The notes: generated by a model not told the origin, from the letters alone. 64,000 nt of DNA from Acheta domesticus (GCA_031308135.1 JAHLJT010008446.1:166617285-166681284); one strand, 5' to 3'. Shown: positions 1 to 12,450, counted from the first letter of the stretch. Made by a program: numbers and translations.

Positions 1-2
1 CA

Positions 3-215
3 CGACGTAGTAATCATATTCACCAGGTGGCAGTATCAACAGCTCACTACAAAAAATTCACATACAATTCATGTACATTACTCTACAACACTTTGCCAGA
101 AGACATTAAACGATTAAATTCCATAGAAAAGTTTAAGTCCCAAGTAAAATCTTTTCTGCTGCATAACTGTTTCTATACAATTCGAGACTATACCGAGCAT
201 CAAAAAGGAAAGTAG
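3..215 (+). pseudogene. LINE reverse transcriptase, C-terminal fragment
   Basis: The frame open from base 3 ends at a stop at 213-215. It reads as the extreme C-terminus of an insect non-LTR retrotransposon polyprotein: a basic HNIH-like lead, a YNTLPEDIKRLNS block, then FKSQVKSFLLHNCFYTIRDY. In many LINE open reading frames this 'LP..IK...s...FK..lK.fLl...FY' pattern closes the protein after the reverse transcriptase. The rest of the element would lie to the left, outside the window. No start codon is expected, because this is the tail of a longer protein. The following 250 bases look like its 3' untranslated region. The family (CR1/Jockey-like or other) cannot be decided from 70 residues. 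Confidence 0.65.
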
Positions 216-216
216 A

Positions 217-1790
217 ATTAATTTTAACAATGATAGTTAATGTAATTATTTATCATTTGGACTGTATAATTCTAAAGAACCTGTAACAAGTATTGTACCA
301 CAGTTTCTGGGTTGATGGCCCCCATCTCGATCAGGTTTTTCGTCCAGTTTCCCTGATCCTTGAGCAAATGCTGAGATGGTCCCTTGTTTTGCTTCTGGAC
401 ATAAATGTAACTTCATTATTTGTGCACGTCTTCTGAATTTCAGTGGGAAATATAGTTATTCAAATTATCGTTTTTCATATTATCGCGGCAAAAAGTATTA
501 TTCTTTCATGAAGAACATGAGGGTTCAGGGCAGAAATTTATAGCTAATTTACCTTTGAAAATATATTTTATTATATAGGAGCGAATATTTTGTCAACAAA
601 ACTCGAAAAAAACTCTCTTTTCTGTATTCAAAATTCGACTAGAATATGGTTTAGGATAGAGACCACAGAATTATGAAAACGTGCACAAAATTCACTTCTC
701 CCCATAGCTCGTCATACGCAGTTTTTAACTGTTTTTGACGTAAATAAATAAATAAAAAAATAAACCAGCAGTACAGGAGTTGAGCTATATCAAGACAAAT
801 TGTTTTTCACTATGAAATTGCAATGAAAAAATTAGAATAATCAACTCTCCCCGTAACAGAAGCCTTGCAAGTCATAGAGGAGGTAAGAAACAAAATGGTA
901 CCTGGACCAGGGGATAATCTATAAGAAAAAAGTTTGAAGCCGTTTTAGATTTCCAGGTTATTGCAGCGCAGTCCAGATTTCAAGATCATAGCAACAATCG
1001 GTCGCGTTTTCTGTAGAGAAAAAGCGCAAGAATCTGATTTTGAACCCTAAGTGAGCAGCTGAAATGAACTTCGCACCTCTTACTTCGTGTAAAGTGTAGT
1101 TCAGTGTCTCCACTTTCAAGCGCATTTTAACGGAACACAAGTGGGTTTACGCCTGAGAATCTTTCAAAGTACTTCACAGTTCAGTGTTATAATGGTTGTG
1201 CAAAATGAGTAAGGATAAATGTAATTCATACAAATATATGTATATATAAATAGTGTATATTCTGACGAAAAAACCCGTTGAGCAATGACGGGAGTCGGCA
1301 TATTCGTAGATCTCATGCTCTTGCGAGCTTTTTATTACCTCAGGGCAGTGGGAACTTTTGGGTGCCTAGAGGAATCCAAACAAATACACACACATAAAAT
1401 CAATTAAACTTGGGTTTATTTTTCTTAACCCTTTCAAATGATTACACTGATCATTAAAAACATACAGAACATAAAAAGATAAATCACTGGTACATTTCTC
1501 TTGGTCGAGGTGACTTTCTTTCAATACTCTTGTATCAACCTTGGGAATTCCCATCGACTATTTAATCTAAAATTTTCGGTTGAAGTCGCCCGGTGACGCC
1601 AGGTTCAGACTTGCGATATTCAGTATTCAAAACCAATTTGACAATAACTTTGATTAATTGGATCGTACTCTTCAATAAGAAATCTTTTCTATGAATATCA
1701 CAAAATTGACGCAATTTTATACAAATTTCCCAGGCAGTTACTCAAAAATGGCAGTCAATTCTACGATCTCTGCTAGCTACGTGAATTATA
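217..1790. other. No gene seen; AT-rich, one dispersed repeat motif
   Basis: I see no coding region here. A 60-70 base motif at about 690-760 (CCCCATAGCTCGTCATACGC, then an AACTGTTTTTGACG-type stretch and TAAATAAATA) recurs at 49600-49650 and, inverted, at 50050-50103. It therefore belongs to an interspersed repeat, possibly the same family as the element at 49.5-50.6 kb. Confidence 0.5.
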
Positions 1791-2650
1791 GCGCTCTCCC
1801 CACCAATGTTCCCCTTTTACAGTTCTCCCCGGCCATGGGGCGTTGACCTATATTCTCGCAGTTCACAGCTCACTGATACCTTCGCTGAGCCTCGCCAGCT
1901 GCGTGCCTCGGCCTTGGAGCGACGGCCACAAGCGGCCAGTACACGATCGTGCCGACTACGTCTCGCTGAGGCCAGGTGAGCCCGGCGTCGAGAGCCGATC
2001 CGCATTGGTCGTCTGCTGCTCGTCGCCTTCTGCGTCGTTTCCTCGTCTTCTTCTTTCTTCTATCGCCTGATTCCCATGAACCCTCTCTACTACGACCTCT
2101 TCTTGCTTCTCTTCCGTCGTCACGATCAATCCGCGTGCGAAAGTCTCATGCACTACGCAACTGAATGAAGTTGCGTGTTTGCTGAAAATTCGGGCGTATA
2201 CGTCGCACCAATTATTTCTGTCTATTTAGCGCATCTCAACTGGTAACAGCGTGTTATGCAAATCACCGTCCCCTCTCGTGAACCACACTCTTTCACCGCA
2301 CTTGCGCCCGTCCTCGAATACATGTGCACTTTTCTCAAAACTCTATGCACGTCATGCTTAACTACGCGTCTCTCGTCAGAGAGACTCCCTATCTAACTCA
2401 CTGAAGAACTCAAGTGGATGATGTTGCTCGGACGGTGATCGGGAACAGAAGAACAATCTTCCGATGTCCGGCGTTTTTATGGGTCGAGTCATTCCTCTCT
2501 CGAAGGGGTAACAACGCGTCATTTCCCCCTCCTTCGCCCGCCATACGTCATCGTGCTCCGCGCTACGCCGCGGGCATTACGTGTATCAACTTAGAAAGCG
2601 CGCCCCTTTTAAACCGAACCGCGCTCGCTCGCCTCGTCTGAAGCGGATGG
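1790..2650. other. CpG-rich stretch, possible promoter region
   Basis: This stretch is clearly richer in G, C and CpG than its surroundings (many GCG/CGC steps, for example 1900-2060 and 2520-2640). The short frames on both strands have no recognisable domain and overlap one another, as expected from GC-rich non-coding DNA. In insects such a block can be an unmethylated promoter with a 5' exon, or a piece of a GC-rich repeat. There is no TATA box or exon that I can defend. Confidence 0.3.
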
Positions 2651-2673
2651 TTATCTGTCGCTTGGGCGTGTGG

Positions 2674-2735
<62 letters not shown>

Positions 2736-2750
2736 TAGATAGATAGATAG
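2674..2750. repeat. Compound microsatellite (TA)n-(GA)n-(GATA)n
   Basis: An uninterrupted change from TA dinucleotides to GA dinucleotides to GATA tetranucleotides is directly visible. Confidence 0.95.
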
Positions 2751-2751
2751 A

Positions 2752-3950
2752 ATCCTATCTTAAAACTCGTCGGTTGTGAGGGATTCTAATGTGATCGAGG
2801 CTCTTTTGAAGATTTTAAAAAAACACAACACCCCTGAATACAATATAATTGAAATCACGCGTTGCAAGCGAAACAAAAAAATACAGAATGATAGTAGCGT
2901 TGCCACTACAAAAAACACATACAAAAAAGCCTACAATATGAAAAAACAGAAAAAATCAACTGCAAAATTATGATGAATTAATTTTAAAGTTGGCACAAAT
3001 CGGAATCACAGCAATATTTTCTGTGACTAAATGAATTCAACGGATTGAAATTGAAGTTACATCAATTACACAGTTACAGAGGACAGAGTCCACGCATTTC
3101 GCATGACAGAGTGCCGTAGTACTTTCTGTTCACGAAAATTACTGTTAACTGCCCCTCAACATATACTGCATCAACATTCATATACTCACATAATTTCCTG
3201 TACGAAATTTTCTGAAATTACAAAAGCATATCTTTTATTCAATTTAAATAAATAAATATAGTTTTGAAAAACCGAGAATATTCGAAAGCAGTTTCTTGAA
3301 AAACTATAGAAATGAAATTACAAAAGAATATCTTATATTCTCTGGAAGTGAATAAATATAGTCTTGAAAACACAGAATATTCAACAGAAATTTCTTGAAA
3401 AAGTATAGAAAATTATCATTTATTACATCTATTTTGAGATTAGACACTTAAATTCTTCAACAGTTCATAGCAAATATAATATTATAACACTTTTAATTAT
3501 ATACAATTAGCTCTACTTGATTTCTGACTTGGCTTGGATGTAACATCATCCATAATGTTCTTCACATTGCCAGAAACTGCACGTGCGTCTTATTAACATG
3601 ACAAAAAATCTTTCAAAAATCAGTGATATTCTCCCCTAAGAAAAATACAAAACTTCACATATCTTCCGCAAATGGTACAAAATTACTATGAAAATAACAA
3701 TGGGATGGATGCACCAATCGTTGAACAAGAATGTTAATGGCAAAAACAATCTCCTACAGTGAACTAATACAATAACTTGTATCTTATAGTCAGTTGTTTC
3801 AACATTGTCAGTTCTCCTTTTCATATACAAGTGACCACTTTAGTTACTATGGAATCATTTTCTGTTATGCCACTTTTAAACACATCTACGTTTCACATAA
3901 TTAGTTTAGTTTTCTTTTCATTACATGCCTCTTTTGAAAGCAGCGGAATT
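2752..3950. repeat. AT-rich stretch with a 2 x 101-bp tandem duplication
   Basis: No gene is seen. At 3214-3314 and 3315-3414 two adjacent units start with GAAATTACAAAAG, continue through AATAAATATAG and end with TTTCTTGAAAAA. They match over most of their length with scattered substitutions, so this is an old tandem duplication of about 101 bases. Confidence 0.7.
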
Positions 3951-4430
3951 CGAGATTTCGTGCAATCGTGGCCGTTCGTAACGATAAATACTAGGATGAA
4001 AATAAGACCGCATACCGACTTCAGTTCGCATCCGCAACCTCGACCAACCCGGAGGAAGCTTATAGCGGACTGGTGCGGCGATTGGCCCTCAAATTTGCAG
4101 CCCAAGTTCTTTGAAACGACGTCAAATTCCAACGTCCTAAAGACACAGGCGCATACACACCGTCGACCATGCCTCCAGCAGCCATCGTCACTGGCACTAT
4201 CTCCGCCTCTTTGCTCTCTCCCAACCTCTCACTCCGACGGCTCAAAAACTACTCCTTCCTCGTACGCACGACTGTCACCTCCCCTCCGCGCGCGGCTCCC
4301 GAGCAGGTAGGATTGATACAAGGTGCGTAGAATAAGATGGTAGAGCGAAATGGGTGGATGCGCATTGGCTTCTGCGCATAACGTCACAATCGAGAACAAC
4401 TCGCCGTCGCGCCCAGGCAGCTGCTTGAAG
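3950..4430. other. CpG-rich stretch, no recognised gene
   Basis: This is GC/CpG-rich relative to its flanks. An open frame of 177 codons (3777-4310, plus) crosses it. The encoded protein has no domain I know, and its composition (Ser, Pro, Arg rich) is that of translated GC-rich DNA. A promoter or first exon of a host gene is possible but unsupported. Confidence 0.3.
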
Positions 4431-4968
4431 ACGATGTCAAATAACCCTAAATATTCTAAAATACAGAAGGATATTTATTAATATTCAGTCAGAATAAAGA
4501 ATGAGAAATAATATCTGAAATCAATTTTCTAGTTTTCTGAAAGGAGCTTTCTATAGGGAGTGCTAATCCAGCCATAAATGTTTTTAACAGCGCTCTGCAG
4601 AGCATTTTATACTCTACTTGACATGTAATCGACTCATGATTTACTTTTGTCTTAACCTGCAACTTGGAAACTTCGATATCACATTACATTTTATGGCATT
4701 CAATCACCCCTAGTTATTCTGAAAAAAATTGTAAAATACGAAAACAAGGAAAGAAAAAGTAATCATATACCTTAACTTTGTTTTGAAACAGAAGAGAATT
4801 AAGCCTGCCACTGTTTTGTCTATCGCTCGTGAAGTTTAGCAGATCTTGCTCTGGCTTCAATATTGAAGTGTCAAATCCTAATAAATATCCTTGTCCTGGC
4901 GTACCTGATTTAAAGATTGAAATTTCTCTGACAAAATTTTCCAGGGTCTCCGTAACACATTACAGGCT
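4430..4968. other. No gene seen
   Basis: AT-rich sequence. It probably includes the 3' flank of the P-like transposase relic that follows, which reads towards it on the minus strand. Confidence 0.4.
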
Positions 4969-5700
4969 TTGCATACACTATGTTGTCCACTGAATTGTGA
5001 AAATATAAGTTTGTATTTAACTCTTTTGTTGTATTTAACTAATTATTTTCTGGGACAATTAATCCACCCCGAGACAATTTGTCTACCCAAACTTCACTCG
5101 AATCAGAAGAAACTATCTGCATTTGCTCTTTATCTATGCCAAGAGAACAATCATATGATTTACAACCTTGGACTATGTACCCAGCTACATAGCGTACACC
5201 TTCAGTTGCACATCATGAAGTGGATACAGATGGGAATGATACGGGAACGTTTAATGTCATTTCGTGTTCTATCTCCGAGTCATCCATTCTGTACGACTTT
5301 CAGTGCTTCTTCCACATTGGGAGTTAACCTGGTAAATAAGGAAGATGTAAAATATGCATTAACATCTTCGTCAACAATCACATGAAAAGAACTGTTTAAT
5401 GTTATACTATTTGTTACATTTCTGCTCATTATAATAAGACGTAAGCAACTTTGGAATGCAACAGGAAGAGGGTGATCGTATGTTCGTCCTATTGCTCTTA
5501 TCTGAGAAAAAAATTGTCCAGGCAGTCTTGATTGAATCGAGATGTAAGGAATTATGTGATATATCTTTTTCTAAATTCTTTGTGACAAGAATTCAGAGAA
5601 CGAATTGTCTCCTAGCGTTACTGGTTTTGAGAAGACCGGATATTTTGCCGCTGGCTTTTAAAATTATGTTAATTCTTGGAACATCCTAAAATGACAAATG
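4969..5700 (-). pseudogene. P-element / THAP9-like transposase, C-terminal relic
   Basis: Read on the minus strand, the part at about 5570-5420 gives LNQDCLDNFFSQIRAIGR followed by TYDHPLPVAFQSCLRLIIMS. Further on, at about 5210-5040, it gives GVRYVAGYIVQGCKS and then VWVDKLSRGGLIVPENN. These match the order seen in the C-terminal half of P-element-type (THAP9-like) transposases: the 'LNQD.LENFFs.iR..g...DHP' block, then 'yvaGYi', then 'LSrGGLi.P'. The blocks are separated by frameshifts and stops, so this is a dead copy. The RNase-H catalytic part and the N-terminal THAP finger should lie to the right (5.7-6 kb), but I do not see them. The short plus-strand frames over this interval are shadows. 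Confidence 0.75.
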
Positions 5701-5984
5701 CAAAAAATATATATTCTATTATCACATTCTGATATCGTATTGTCGGTATATATCGAAGCAGGTATCACTCGAGACTGATTGGTATTGTCGCAGTAGCCGG
5801 AATCTTTGTATTTAAAAGTAATTTCATATGACAGCTGCGAGAAGCAAAGGTCGTCGCAGCAGGACGAGGTCCTAAACTCAATAGCGCTATTAAATGTTTG
5901 CATAACGTTTTTACTTATTGTTGAGGCATGCGAACATCACATGTTTTCAGAAAATTTTTGTGGCGTTGACAACTTAATTCAGCA

Positions 5985-6240
5985 ATAGAGTGTCCTGTCC
6001 TTTGGCTTGACAGCCCGCCCCGGGCCTTGGCCGACAAGCACGAAGGCATCCTGTATATACTGGTCTTTCTAATCTTATGGTGGACTTTCTCATCGCAACA
6101 CAGTAATAGACACTGGGATATTTGTAAGGAAATCGTGCAGTTACAATTGGCCTAGGCCGGAAATCCAGCCCGGCGTTGCGCCTTGAAAAGCAAGCACGCT
6201 AACCAACGATCCACCCGAGAGGGGGAGAGCAGTAGCTTAA
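5985..6240 (-). mobile_element. tRNA-derived SINE-like unit
   Basis: On the minus strand, from about 6225 downwards, the sequence resembles a tRNA: GGTGGATCGTTGGTTAGCG (A-box-like), a CTTGCTTTTCAAGG anticodon-arm-like hairpin, and GGGCTGGATTTCC (B-box-like, compare GGTTCGAnTCC). It continues into about 170 bases unrelated to tRNA, ending near a GGCAAGGCC-type GC-rich block. A tRNA-like head with a body is the plan of a SINE transcribed by RNA polymerase III. The A box is imperfect, so a decayed tRNA pseudogene is the alternative. No target duplication was found. Confidence 0.4.
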
Positions 6241-7117
6241 AATAATAAAAGCATCTATACTGAAGACAGAATTTTTAATTACAGTTTATTATTGCAAGTA
6301 TTTTGCCTGAATATAAAAAATTTTGAATGAACATTATAATTCCAGATTTTATAAGAAAACACTTATTTTACTTTTTAATTATTCGAACGGTCTCCTTTCA
6401 CTTTGAAAATAATATTATCTAAATATATATTTGTTTAAACAATCTAATTAGGCGTATTAGGTTCTACCAAGAAAAATAAGTCTTATTTGCTCCTAACGTA
6501 AAATTAGGTCAATTTAGGCTCCATCAAATTGAAGTATATTATTTGTTGGTACCTTGGAATAAACTGAAATTTGGAGAGTAAGAGTCCTAGTCGGCCCGAC
6601 CGGCCCTATGTCGGCCCGACCGAGAAAGACGCGAAACTCTGTGACATATTTCATAGTGAAGACGGGCCTTGACGCGCTACCTTATAAAAAAACGAATTAT
6701 AATGTGAGTTATCCCTTAGTCGACTGGCGGTACTGCAAATTACTACGTGATTTTATATTTGTTTACGGGTCATCAGCAATGTTCCACCACAAACTGAACC
6801 GTCGGTTCGTCTAAGTAGCAATATCCAGTTTCATGAAAAAATAATGTTTAGTGATTGGCAGCACTGATGATGCTCTGAATAACCAGAATAACTGACCGGT
6901 TGTGAATGGTTCGAGGTGCTCGGGAAGTAGTGTTTTATTATTGCCACGTTACAGACGTTTTGAGCAGGACCTTGCATCAAAACCATCCATCAAAACCGGG
7001 GACAAAGCTTGAGGGTTCAACTATAGGAGAAGCTAGTGTTGCCGGGTACAGCTGCAGGTTAAGCTTGCCAACTTCTGCACATAAAATTGGCTAATTTGTG
7101 AGAAATACGAAATGTCT
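6241..7117. other. No gene seen
   Basis: AT-rich, without a recognisable coding region. A small direct repeat of TCGGCCCGACCG occurs at 6591-6602 and 6612-6623. Confidence 0.4.
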
Positions 7118-7800
7118 TCTAAATGTTAAATTATTCTTAATATATATACATATAAGAAACCGCTTAAGAAAGTTTGAACATCGACGCTATCTTTTGTAGC
7201 ATTACGTGCCTGCTTGCCGTCTCGCGATACTACGCAGTAGCCACGTATTACTCGTTCACTTTACATTTGCAGACGGAGCGCTGCGATCTGTTTACATGTC
7301 ACCGGCGTCTGAATGAGAAACACGCGTCTGCAGTAGATACTGACCGTTTAATATGATGTAGATGGCGGTGAGTAGCACACAGAACCCCGGCGGGGCAAGA
7401 ACATAACCATTAAGCAGTAGATAAGTGCAAAGAAAAAATAAAAATATTGTACGTGAATGTTGTGAATAGCGTTGTGGTGCTGATCTATTTTACTGTATAT
7501 TACATAATCGTTTAAAGTCGCGACTCCAGCTCACTGTCAGAAAGACATAATTCGTCAGTTGTGTCCATAGCGCTTTTGCTGCCTTCGGAGACAGCTGATT
7601 GGTCAAATGCTGATTGACATCGGGACCATTCGTGTATTCTCGGTTGTGTGTTCGGACCTTCACTTTCAAAACAACTGTAGTTCCTAATTCTGCCGTCTGC
7701 AAATGTAAAGTGAACGAGTTATACGTTTGAAGTATCGACGGCAGCCGTTCGTATTTTAGTTCCAGGAAGAAGTGCTGCAGGAGAGCGCGCAACAGTAATG
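7118..7800. mobile_element. MITE-like repeat with inner inverted arms (copy 1)
   Basis: The motif TCGTTCACTTTACATTTGCA at 7252-7271 returns inverted at about 7699-7718, as part of imperfect inverted arms at about 7205-7279 and 7691-7765. The outer left part (7130-7245: ACATATAAGAAACC, ACATCGACGC, GCATTACGTGCCTGC) is about three-quarters identical by eye to 44040-44150. The right part (7725-7760: GTTTGAAGTATCG, TATTTTAGTTCC) matches 44155-44170 plus 45912-45935. So this is a dispersed, non-coding element with at least two copies in the window, the second lacking the centre. No transposase-like frame is present. Confidence 0.55.
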
Positions 7801-8159
7801 GTCTCCACCACGGTATAAGAGAGTTAAAAGGCCCTAGTTTTGAGTAATTCTGGGCAAGATCTTCGCTTCATAGAGATGTAAGTATATCTCAGGATATATG
7901 TGTAATAATTAGTTTGTTTGAGAACATTTTATTATTATTTCCCCTGCATGGATAAATAAGGATTGTGTTGATAAGTACCGTCATGCGCCCATGTGTTGAC
8001 GCGTACTGTGAACATAACCTCTTTTCCCATCTTGTTTCCGATGTTTTCTGTCGAAATGTAATTAGTATATTTAAATCACAACTATTACATTTGATGTATT
8101 TTCATTGTTATATATAAAATATTCTTTCTTTTCGCATCAGTACGTGAGGCGGTAACAAT

Positions 8160-9620
8160 GGTTCCTGTTTACTGCTCAACTGGGCTAAGTGAACAGAACG
8201 TTCTCTATTTACTAATAGAAGATTTACCTGATAACAATCAAATACTGATATTGAGGATAATGAAGATGATGTTGTGAATAATGACCAGTTGAAAACGAAT
8301 TTTTATTCAGTTTTCGAATATCTAATTCGGGATTTGCCTCATGAAGGGAACGAAGTAATGAACATACTTGGAGATTCAGAGGGTGAGGGGCCAAATGTTT
8401 ATCATTCTAATGTATCTGATGAACCAGTCCCATCTACTTGTGATTCACAACCTTCTATAAGCAAAGAACGAAATATTGATAGAAAATGGAAAAAAGAAGG
8501 ACATGAAGACAAAGTGCCTGAGTACTGTTTCAGAGAAGGTATGTTGTATAGGAAAATTATATCTTTATGTTACTAATTTATAATTTATTTGATTTTAATA
8601 TATAAATAATTTTGGTTTATGTGTCAGAACCTGAAGAAAATGTTGTATCCTGTAAATCTGCAACCGACTTGCTCTTGTCAGTTCTGAAACCTGTAATTGA
8701 AAAGTGGGTATTTTAGAGTATCTTGCATTCCACACACAAAGGTCAAAATCTAAAACTTCGAAAAGGTGAACTCTTAGCATTCCTAGGTATAAATTTTCTT
8801 ATGGGTTACTATAAACTATCTTGATGGAAACATTACTAGTCCTCAAGTAATGATTTAAGTCTCTCGTTAGTAAGGAGTTATATGAGCCGTGATAGATTTG
8901 ATAAGATTCTTTCTAAACTGCATAACAACTCTCAAATTCCTGAAAACAAAGATGACAAGGCATACAAAGTAGTCTAGTAGTGAAAGTTCTGAATGAAACT
9001 TTTCCAAAGATATATAGAGGAACCAGAGAACTAAGCATTAATGAATCAATAATACTGTTCAAAGTACACAATAACATGGAATAATATAACCCCATGAAAC
9101 CTAATAGACGTAGTTATAAATTGTGGTATATTGGTGATCAAAAAGGATATATTTGAATTTTGATGTATATTATGGAAAAATGAAACTTCAGAAAAGGAGT
9201 TCAAAGATAATCAACCGGGTGAAAGAGTGGTGTTAGGATTATCAAAAAAAATATTGGGGTAATTATAGAAAACTGTACTTTGATAATTTCTTCACAACTC
9301 TTCCTCTAGTTGAAAGGTTGAAAGTTGAAATACATTAGCCTGTGGTACTATTCGTCCTAATAGAAAGAGGTTCCAAAAGATTTTATGAGTCCAAAGTTAA
9401 AGAAGAGATATGATTTTGACCATAGAATTTCCTCTCTGAGAATTAGTGTGTTTCAATGGCATGATAATAAGCCAGTATATTTTTGCCTCTTAATTTTCAT
9501 GGTGATGACATTACATGGGTTTCAAGGAAGCAAAAAATACTACAATAATCAATATGTCATGCCCGCTAGTAGTAGTAGATTATAATGCACATATGGGTTA
9601 TCACCTCCCTCCCTATTTCT
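8160..9620 (+). pseudogene. piggyBac transposase relic (PGBD-like)
   Basis: Pieces in changing plus-strand frames line up with piggyBac transposases (DDE_Tnp_1_7). They are an acidic N-terminus (8274-8576), FLGINFLMGYYKL (about 8785-8823), MSRDRFDKILSKLHNNS (8881-8932), YRGTRELSINESIILFK (9014-9063), YNPMKPNRRSYKLWYIGDQK (from about 9086), YFDNFFTTLPLVERLKVE (9275-9330) and DYNAHMG (about 9579-9600). After DYNAHMG the similarity ends, so the C-terminus and its Cys-rich finger are lost. Several stops and frameshifts interrupt it. At the first catalytic aspartate (family D in 'sVDE') this copy reads Asn. The aspartates of YFDNFF and DYN are kept. No TTAA-flanked ends were found. Confidence 0.85.
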
Positions 9621-10885
9621 TTTCGTCTTGGTCTGGTGCGAGTAAACTATTTTTACTCGAATAATAGGGGACATGAATGGATGTCACCTTCGCTTTTCTG
9701 GCGCAGATAATCTGCTCCTACAATACTGTAAGAGTTGGGATTCTTTTACCGGTACTAAGAATGAGAAAATTCAGATGCAAACTGGATTAGATAATGAGAG
9801 TATTTTCTAAATAAACACAATTTACACTGCGTTTACTGAGATTCACAATATGTAATGTTTCACTCTTTCAATACACGATCATTTCCCTGATAATTCTAGC
9901 ACACAATACACCATAGTAAAAGAACGAAATAATTCAACAAAAAAATAATACACTTCCTGGAAAGAAATTCCACGCTCACAATGTCAGTTTCAATTATGTA
10001 CCCTATTTACATAAAAAGGAATGCACAAAGGGACATTACTGTGTGTAATTATTTTTCAATTTAAAGTTTTATGGATTCAAGTTATTAATAATCTGATTAA
10101 TTCTTATTGAGATTAATGACACTTCGTTTTATATGTATCCCTTCTCTATCACTGTGATTACTGCAATACCAAATTAAGGTTTTTCAAAAATACTAAATGT
10201 ATCTTTGTAAAGTACTCCCAAAAATAATGATAAATGAAATTTCTATTTCATTTATCTTTGTTCTAAATGGCCATATCATTCTATTGAATGTTTTTAAATT
10301 AACATTATAAACTGATTTTAAGCTCAATTATTATCTGCGTTCTAATACGACAGAATTACCAATGAATAGAATTAATATTCAAATTTTTACATGATCAAGT
10401 AGAATGTTTCTCCTGCGTTCTAACATTCATGGAGTATCCTGAAGTTCTATTTGAGGGAGAACACGACAAAACTAATTCTTAGCAGAACGTTGAAACTCAG
10501 GAACGCCAAGAGGGGACTGAGTAGCTCCCTCGCCACCCGAGGTCACCAAACGGTCCGCTACAGCCGGGGCGATGCGGCCTTGAAGTCTCGCCGTCCGTTG
10601 AGCTTCCAATCGATGAATAATTTATTTTGCTGATGCGCGACGTGTTTATTTGTTAGTGGAAATGAACCACGAACCAAGAGAAGAAAAAAAACGTGGGAAG
10701 AACTTACTAACATTAGACGAAATCTCGACATGAAGTTGTGCCTCGTAGCATTGAAATCTATCTTGAGTTAATTTTCAATGTTATATATTGAATAAATACA
10801 TATTTCAACATATTCAAATATGAGATTATTTATTATTCACTCTTCAAATAATTTAGTGTTTAATGATTTGTACTATTTACCTCTC
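9621..10885. other. No gene seen; AT-rich
   Basis: Only short unrelated open frames occur here. A small GC-rich island at 10490-10610 has no recognisable content. Confidence 0.4.
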
Positions 10886-10889
10886 AATA

Positions 10890-11260
10890 GAGTTTTCTAC
10901 GAACAACGTGCTGTGTAGCGTCATGGGCTGGACTTGCAGCTCAGAGAGACGGGCTTGCAAGGTATGGGCACGAGGGACCTTAAATTAGCCTCCCCGAACA
11001 AAGGCCACCCTCCGGAGGGAAGTCGAAGAGGGGTGGTGGTGGGCTTGCGTGGTGTCGTGCGCAAAGCCGGGTGGCGGCGGCTAGATAGGTCCAGAGCAGG
11101 CGTGGGAGGGAGAATTGACGTAGGAGGTCATGTGACTTGGCATTATATAAGGTCGTGTCGTGAGGCCTCGTGAGGGAATGAAGTGTAGGAGGCTCCCTCG
11201 CGGTAATCCGCAAAAACTTTATCCTACCAGGCTGGCGCGGAGTGCTCTATGCACGAGTGG
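10890..11260 (+). promoter_or_regulatory. GC-rich block with TATA-like box, possible core promoter
   Basis: This GC- and CpG-rich stretch carries the motif CATTATATAAGG at about 11140-11151 on the plus strand, followed within 40 bases by GC-rich sequence ending in a GAGGGAATGAAG stretch. A TATA box at the edge of such a block fits a promoter or the promoter of an LTR. No downstream exon is recognisable, so this is only a suggestion. Confidence 0.2.
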
Positions 11261-11719
11261 GTGTTCGATATGCTCGAACACTGATTGCTTCAAATCGTTA
11301 CGTAAATTGAATATCGTCTTCCGTGTCGGTGGAGCAGTATCGAAGTGTTCATACCGCTCATGAGTTATTAACGCATAACCATCTTTGTAACATTTTGAAT
11401 ACAAAAAGTTATTCTTCTTTCGATAATATACCAATAACATGCACATGGAACGCATGTAAGCAAATCTCTAACTAAATATCTGACAGTTGGTGATTGTTTC
11501 GCAATGCACTCTAGAGTGTCTGTAACTAATTATCATAATGTACGAAAGTCACAGGCGGGAAATTAAAAGTCATGCAAGATTAAAACCATAATATAGTAGA
11601 AGTAATAACGGGTAGCGACTTTTGGCCATTTTCTCTCATATATATTATAACCTAATAGTTATCAAACCTTCAAACGCTAAAAGATAAACGGAGAAGAATG
11701 ATGTAACATTCAAAAAGGC

Positions 11720-12450
11720 CGCTCAATAAGTGGAGAGTCGCAGAGCGCGGCGCGACTCGTTCCCGGGGGTGAACGAGAAGGGGAACGTGGCAGTGAGAGC
11801 ATGGAAATGGCGGCGAATGGATGTATGTGCAAGCGCTGAATTTTCGTCAAATGGAAAGTCGGTAAGAAGGCGCCAAATGACATTCGTGAAAGTATAGAAA
11901 CAGAGAATGCGTTTCGGAAAAGTGATCAATGTTTGTTAATGGATAGTTGGTACGGAAGATACCGTGATGGAACGGATACTGCATTGACAAGTGGACACGT
12001 GCGATAGACGAGGTGAGAACGCGAACGTGAGTAATGGATAGTATAGTGGCCGAGACACATGAATGCGAGTGCGGAAGCAGGTTGTTACAGTAACCAACAG
12101 AGAGTTGGCATATGCGGCGAGAACTCGGATGATCGGGAGGGAGAGTGTCCAGCATCTCGCGGGTGCGCATGTGAGAGCCCGGCACTCCGAATTCAGTTGC
12201 GTGGTGCACGTGATGGGGCGCCGTGAGGAATGAACTTGTACCCTCGCGGGAGGGACACGGTGGATGTGAGTTCGGCGAGGGAATACTACAGCAGGGACGT
12301 GCAATTTGGAGGTTTCTGGTGGCGGCGCGGCTCGAGGCAGGTGGCGACGTAGGCGGCGCGACACGAGGGCACGCCGCTCGCCAGTAGAACCGAGTGGAAC
12401 CCGACCGAAGCCGAGAGCGGACGAAGGTTGCAGGACAACGCAAATGAAAA
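11720..12450. other. GC-rich stretch, no recognised gene
   Basis: Overlapping open frames of up to 225 codons (11847-12524 and 11936-12364, minus strand) exist because the sequence is GC-rich. Their proteins show no domain I recognise and have the His/Ser/Pro/Arg bias of translated non-coding DNA. A promoter/5' exon or a GC-rich repeat remains possible. Confidence 0.25.

Noticed and set aside
3777..4310. 177-codon plus-strand frame
   Set aside because: Half AT-rich and half CpG-rich, no recognisable domain, antisense frames also open; no support for a gene.
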